A stretch of DNA of 7,131 bases from Bryobacterales bacterium. GTDB lineage: Bacteria > Acidobacteriota > Terriglobia > Bryobacterales > Bryobacteraceae. A model generated the notes under the pieces. It was not told where the DNA came from. It saw only the letters and a list, made by a program, of their open reading frames with translations, and did no database searches. Location of the stretch: assembly GCA_009697495.1 (NCBI GenBank), contig SHUN01000145.1, positions 1-7,131 on the forward strand, read 5' to 3'. This document shows, piece after piece, positions 5,987-7,131 of the stretch (positions are counted from its first letter, which is position 1; the number at the start of each line of letters is the position of its first letter). Made by a program: the position numbers and the translations under genes.

Positions 5987-6760
5987 ATGGCGCGGATATT
6001 GGTTTTCGGCGCGGGTTACACGGGGGGGCGGGTGGCTTCTTTGCTGCGTTCGGCAGGGCATACGGTGGTTACGACGAGGCGGACGGGCGGGGATCTCTCG
6101 GTCGTTTTGCCGGATACGGGGGTGCTGCGGATGTTGGGGGGGACGGATTGCCGAGTGCTTTGGAGCGCGCCATCGGTTGAGGGGATTTCGGTATTGGAGG
6201 GGATGGCGGAGCGGGTGGTTTATCTGTCGACGACGGGTGTTTATGGGGATGCGCGTATCGTTGATGCGTCGACCCCGGCGGCGCCCGCGACGGAGCGGAC
6301 GCGGTTGCGGTTGGAGGCGGAATCGGTTGTCCTGGCGGGGCCATGGTCTTCCTGCGTATTGCGGCCGGCGGCGATTTATGGGCCGGGGCGCGGGGCGCAT
6401 GAGTCCATTCGGGCGGGGCGCTGGCGGGTAACCGGAGATGGGTCAAACTATACTTCGCGAATTCATGTGGACGATTTGGCGGCGATGGCGGTGGCGGCGG
6501 TGTTGGGAGATTTGCGAGGGGCGTGGCCGGTGGCTGATGAGGAGCCGTGTACGAATTTTGAGATTACCCGGTATTGTTGTGAGTGGATGGGAATGGAGAT
6601 GCCGGCGAGCGCGCCGTTGGACGCTGTGGATGAGACGCGGCGGGCGGACCGGCGCGTGGATGGCGGCGAAACGCTGCGAAAGCTCGGTGTTTCGTTGCGT
6701 TTTCCGAGTTATCGAATTGGCATACCTGCGATCCTAAGGGAGAACTATGGCCGAATTTGA
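5987..6760 (+). CDS. NAD(P)-binding atypical extended SDR, YeeZ-like
   Basis: Protein of 257 residues with a Rossmann fold. The dinucleotide motif is at the very N-terminus: [16 protein letters not shown], with Gly8, Gly10 and Gly13. Further family marks are [12 protein letters not shown] (77-88), [10 protein letters not shown] (103-112), [11 protein letters not shown] (125-135) and SRIHVDDLA (157-165). The layout resembles E. coli YeeZ and other atypical SDR proteins rather than sugar epimerases. The usual catalytic YxxxK is missing: where it should lie there is TERTRLRLE, typical of the YeeZ group, so activity may be altered or absent. No substrate is known for this group, so none is given. 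It follows the TPR gene with a single base between and overlaps hemH by 14 bases. Several internal codons are G-ended like its neighbours. Confidence 0.85.
   Translation: MARILVFGAGYTGGRVASLLRSAGHTVVTTRRTGGDLSVVLPDTGVLRMLGGTDCRVLWSAPSVEGISVLEGMAERVVYLSTTGVYGDARIVDASTPAAPATERTRLRLEAESVVLAGPWSSCVLRPAAIYGPGRGAHESIRAGRWRVTGDGSNYTSRIHVDDLAAMAVAAVLGDLRGAWPVADEEPCTNFEITRYCCEWMGMEMPASAPLDAVDETRRADRRVDGGETLRKLGVSLRFPSYRIGIPAILRENYGRI
6736..6742 (+). promoter_or_regulatory. Strong ribosome binding site for hemH
   Basis: AAGGGAG four bases before ATG 6747, the best Shine-Dalgarno match in the window, placed inside the 3' end of the YeeZ-like gene. It lets hemH be started independently although the genes overlap. 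Confidence 0.75.
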
Positions 6761-7131
6761 TGCGTTTCTGCTGTTGTCGTTTGGCGGTCCGGAGAAACAT
6801 GCGGACGTGTTGCCGTTCCTGGAAAACGTCACTCGCGGGCGGAATGTGCCTAGGGAACGACTGCTGGAAGTGGCGGAACATTATTACCACTTCGATGGCA
6901 TCAGCCCGATCAACGATCAGTGCCGGGCGCTTTTGACCGAGCTGCATTTGGAGCTGCCGATTTACTGGGGGAATCGGAATTGGCATCCGTTTTTGACGGC
7001 GACGATGCGGCAGATGATGGCGGATGGGCGGAAGAAAATTCTGGCGTTTCCGACTTCGGCGTTCAGCAGTTACAGCGGGTGCCGGCAGTATCGGGAGGAC
7101 GTTGCGAAGGCCCAGGCGGAGATCGGGGATG
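6747..7131 (+). CDS. hemH: Ferrochelatase, N-terminal part only (cut by the window end)
   Basis: Inserts ferrous iron into a porphyrin to make haem (or coproheme) in the cytoplasm. 128 codons are visible of an expected 330-350. [12 protein letters not shown] (5-16), [17 protein letters not shown] (23-39), [13 protein letters not shown] (44-56), [10 protein letters not shown] (73-82) and [18 protein letters not shown] (101-118) are very close to the pattern I know from actinobacterial ferrochelatases, many of which act on coproporphyrin III (CpfC). The catalytic His and Glu and the cysteine cluster of the C-terminal half lie beyond the edge, so neither activity nor iron-sulfur content can be judged. 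It overlaps the preceding gene by 14 bases and has its own strong ribosome site. The family call is secure; the coproporphyrin-dependent route is inferred. Confidence 0.93.
   Translation, partial: MAEFDAFLLLSFGGPEKHADVLPFLENVTRGRNVPRERLLEVAEHYYHFDGISPINDQCRALLTELHLELPIYWGNRNWHPFLTATMRQMMADGRKKILAFPTSAFSSYSGCRQYREDVAKAQAEIGD

Overview
The window is a compact run of eight genes, all on the + strand, from a GC-rich bacterial chromosome. Nothing in it looks mobile: there is no insertion sequence, phage gene, tRNA or CRISPR array. My best guess at the source is an Acidobacteria-like soil or environmental bacterium (for example the Solibacter/Bryobacter group), because of the strongly G-ended codon use, the two-domain SppA and the mix of neighbours. 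This is inferred from style only, since there is no 16S or other phylogenetic marker in the window. The ferrochelatase start at the right edge looks like the actinobacterial type.

Layout: bases 1-117 are a short non-coding lead-in. Then comes sppA (118-1857), a membrane-anchored S49 signal peptide peptidase with its catalytic Lys and Ser both intact. An 86-base gap, the largest inside the window, separates it from the rest. From 1944 onward the genes are packed nearly end to end: an exported thioredoxin-fold protein with a CPHC redox motif (1944-2489), citrate synthase gltA (2502-3776), a 12-repeat ankyrin protein (3784-4932), an RraA/HMG-aldolase-family protein (4943-5620), a small three-TPR protein (5620-5985), a YeeZ-like NAD(P)-binding protein (5987-6760) and the first third of a ferrochelatase (6747 to the edge). 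Spacings after 1944 are 12, 7, 10, -1, 1 and -14 bases, so these seven genes are probably one transcription unit with translational coupling.

How the genes might work together: gltA uses oxaloacetate, and RraA-fold HMG/CHA aldolases are known to decarboxylate oxaloacetate, so the two could sit around the same metabolite. The ankyrin and TPR proteins are binding scaffolds with no visible catalytic domain, and the thioredoxin-like protein and ferrochelatase point to redox and haem metabolism. That the seven genes form one dedicated system is not shown by the sequence; a housekeeping operon that gathered loosely related genes is equally likely.

The most unusual signals are (i) an 11-bp stem-loop that begins on the base after the ankyrin start codon, with no Shine-Dalgarno site upstream, (ii) the metabolic and scaffold gene order itself, and (iii) a change in codon style from C-ended (thioredoxin gene and the start of gltA) to strongly G-ended (ankyrin gene onward). 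I did not find a convincing previously undescribed system.
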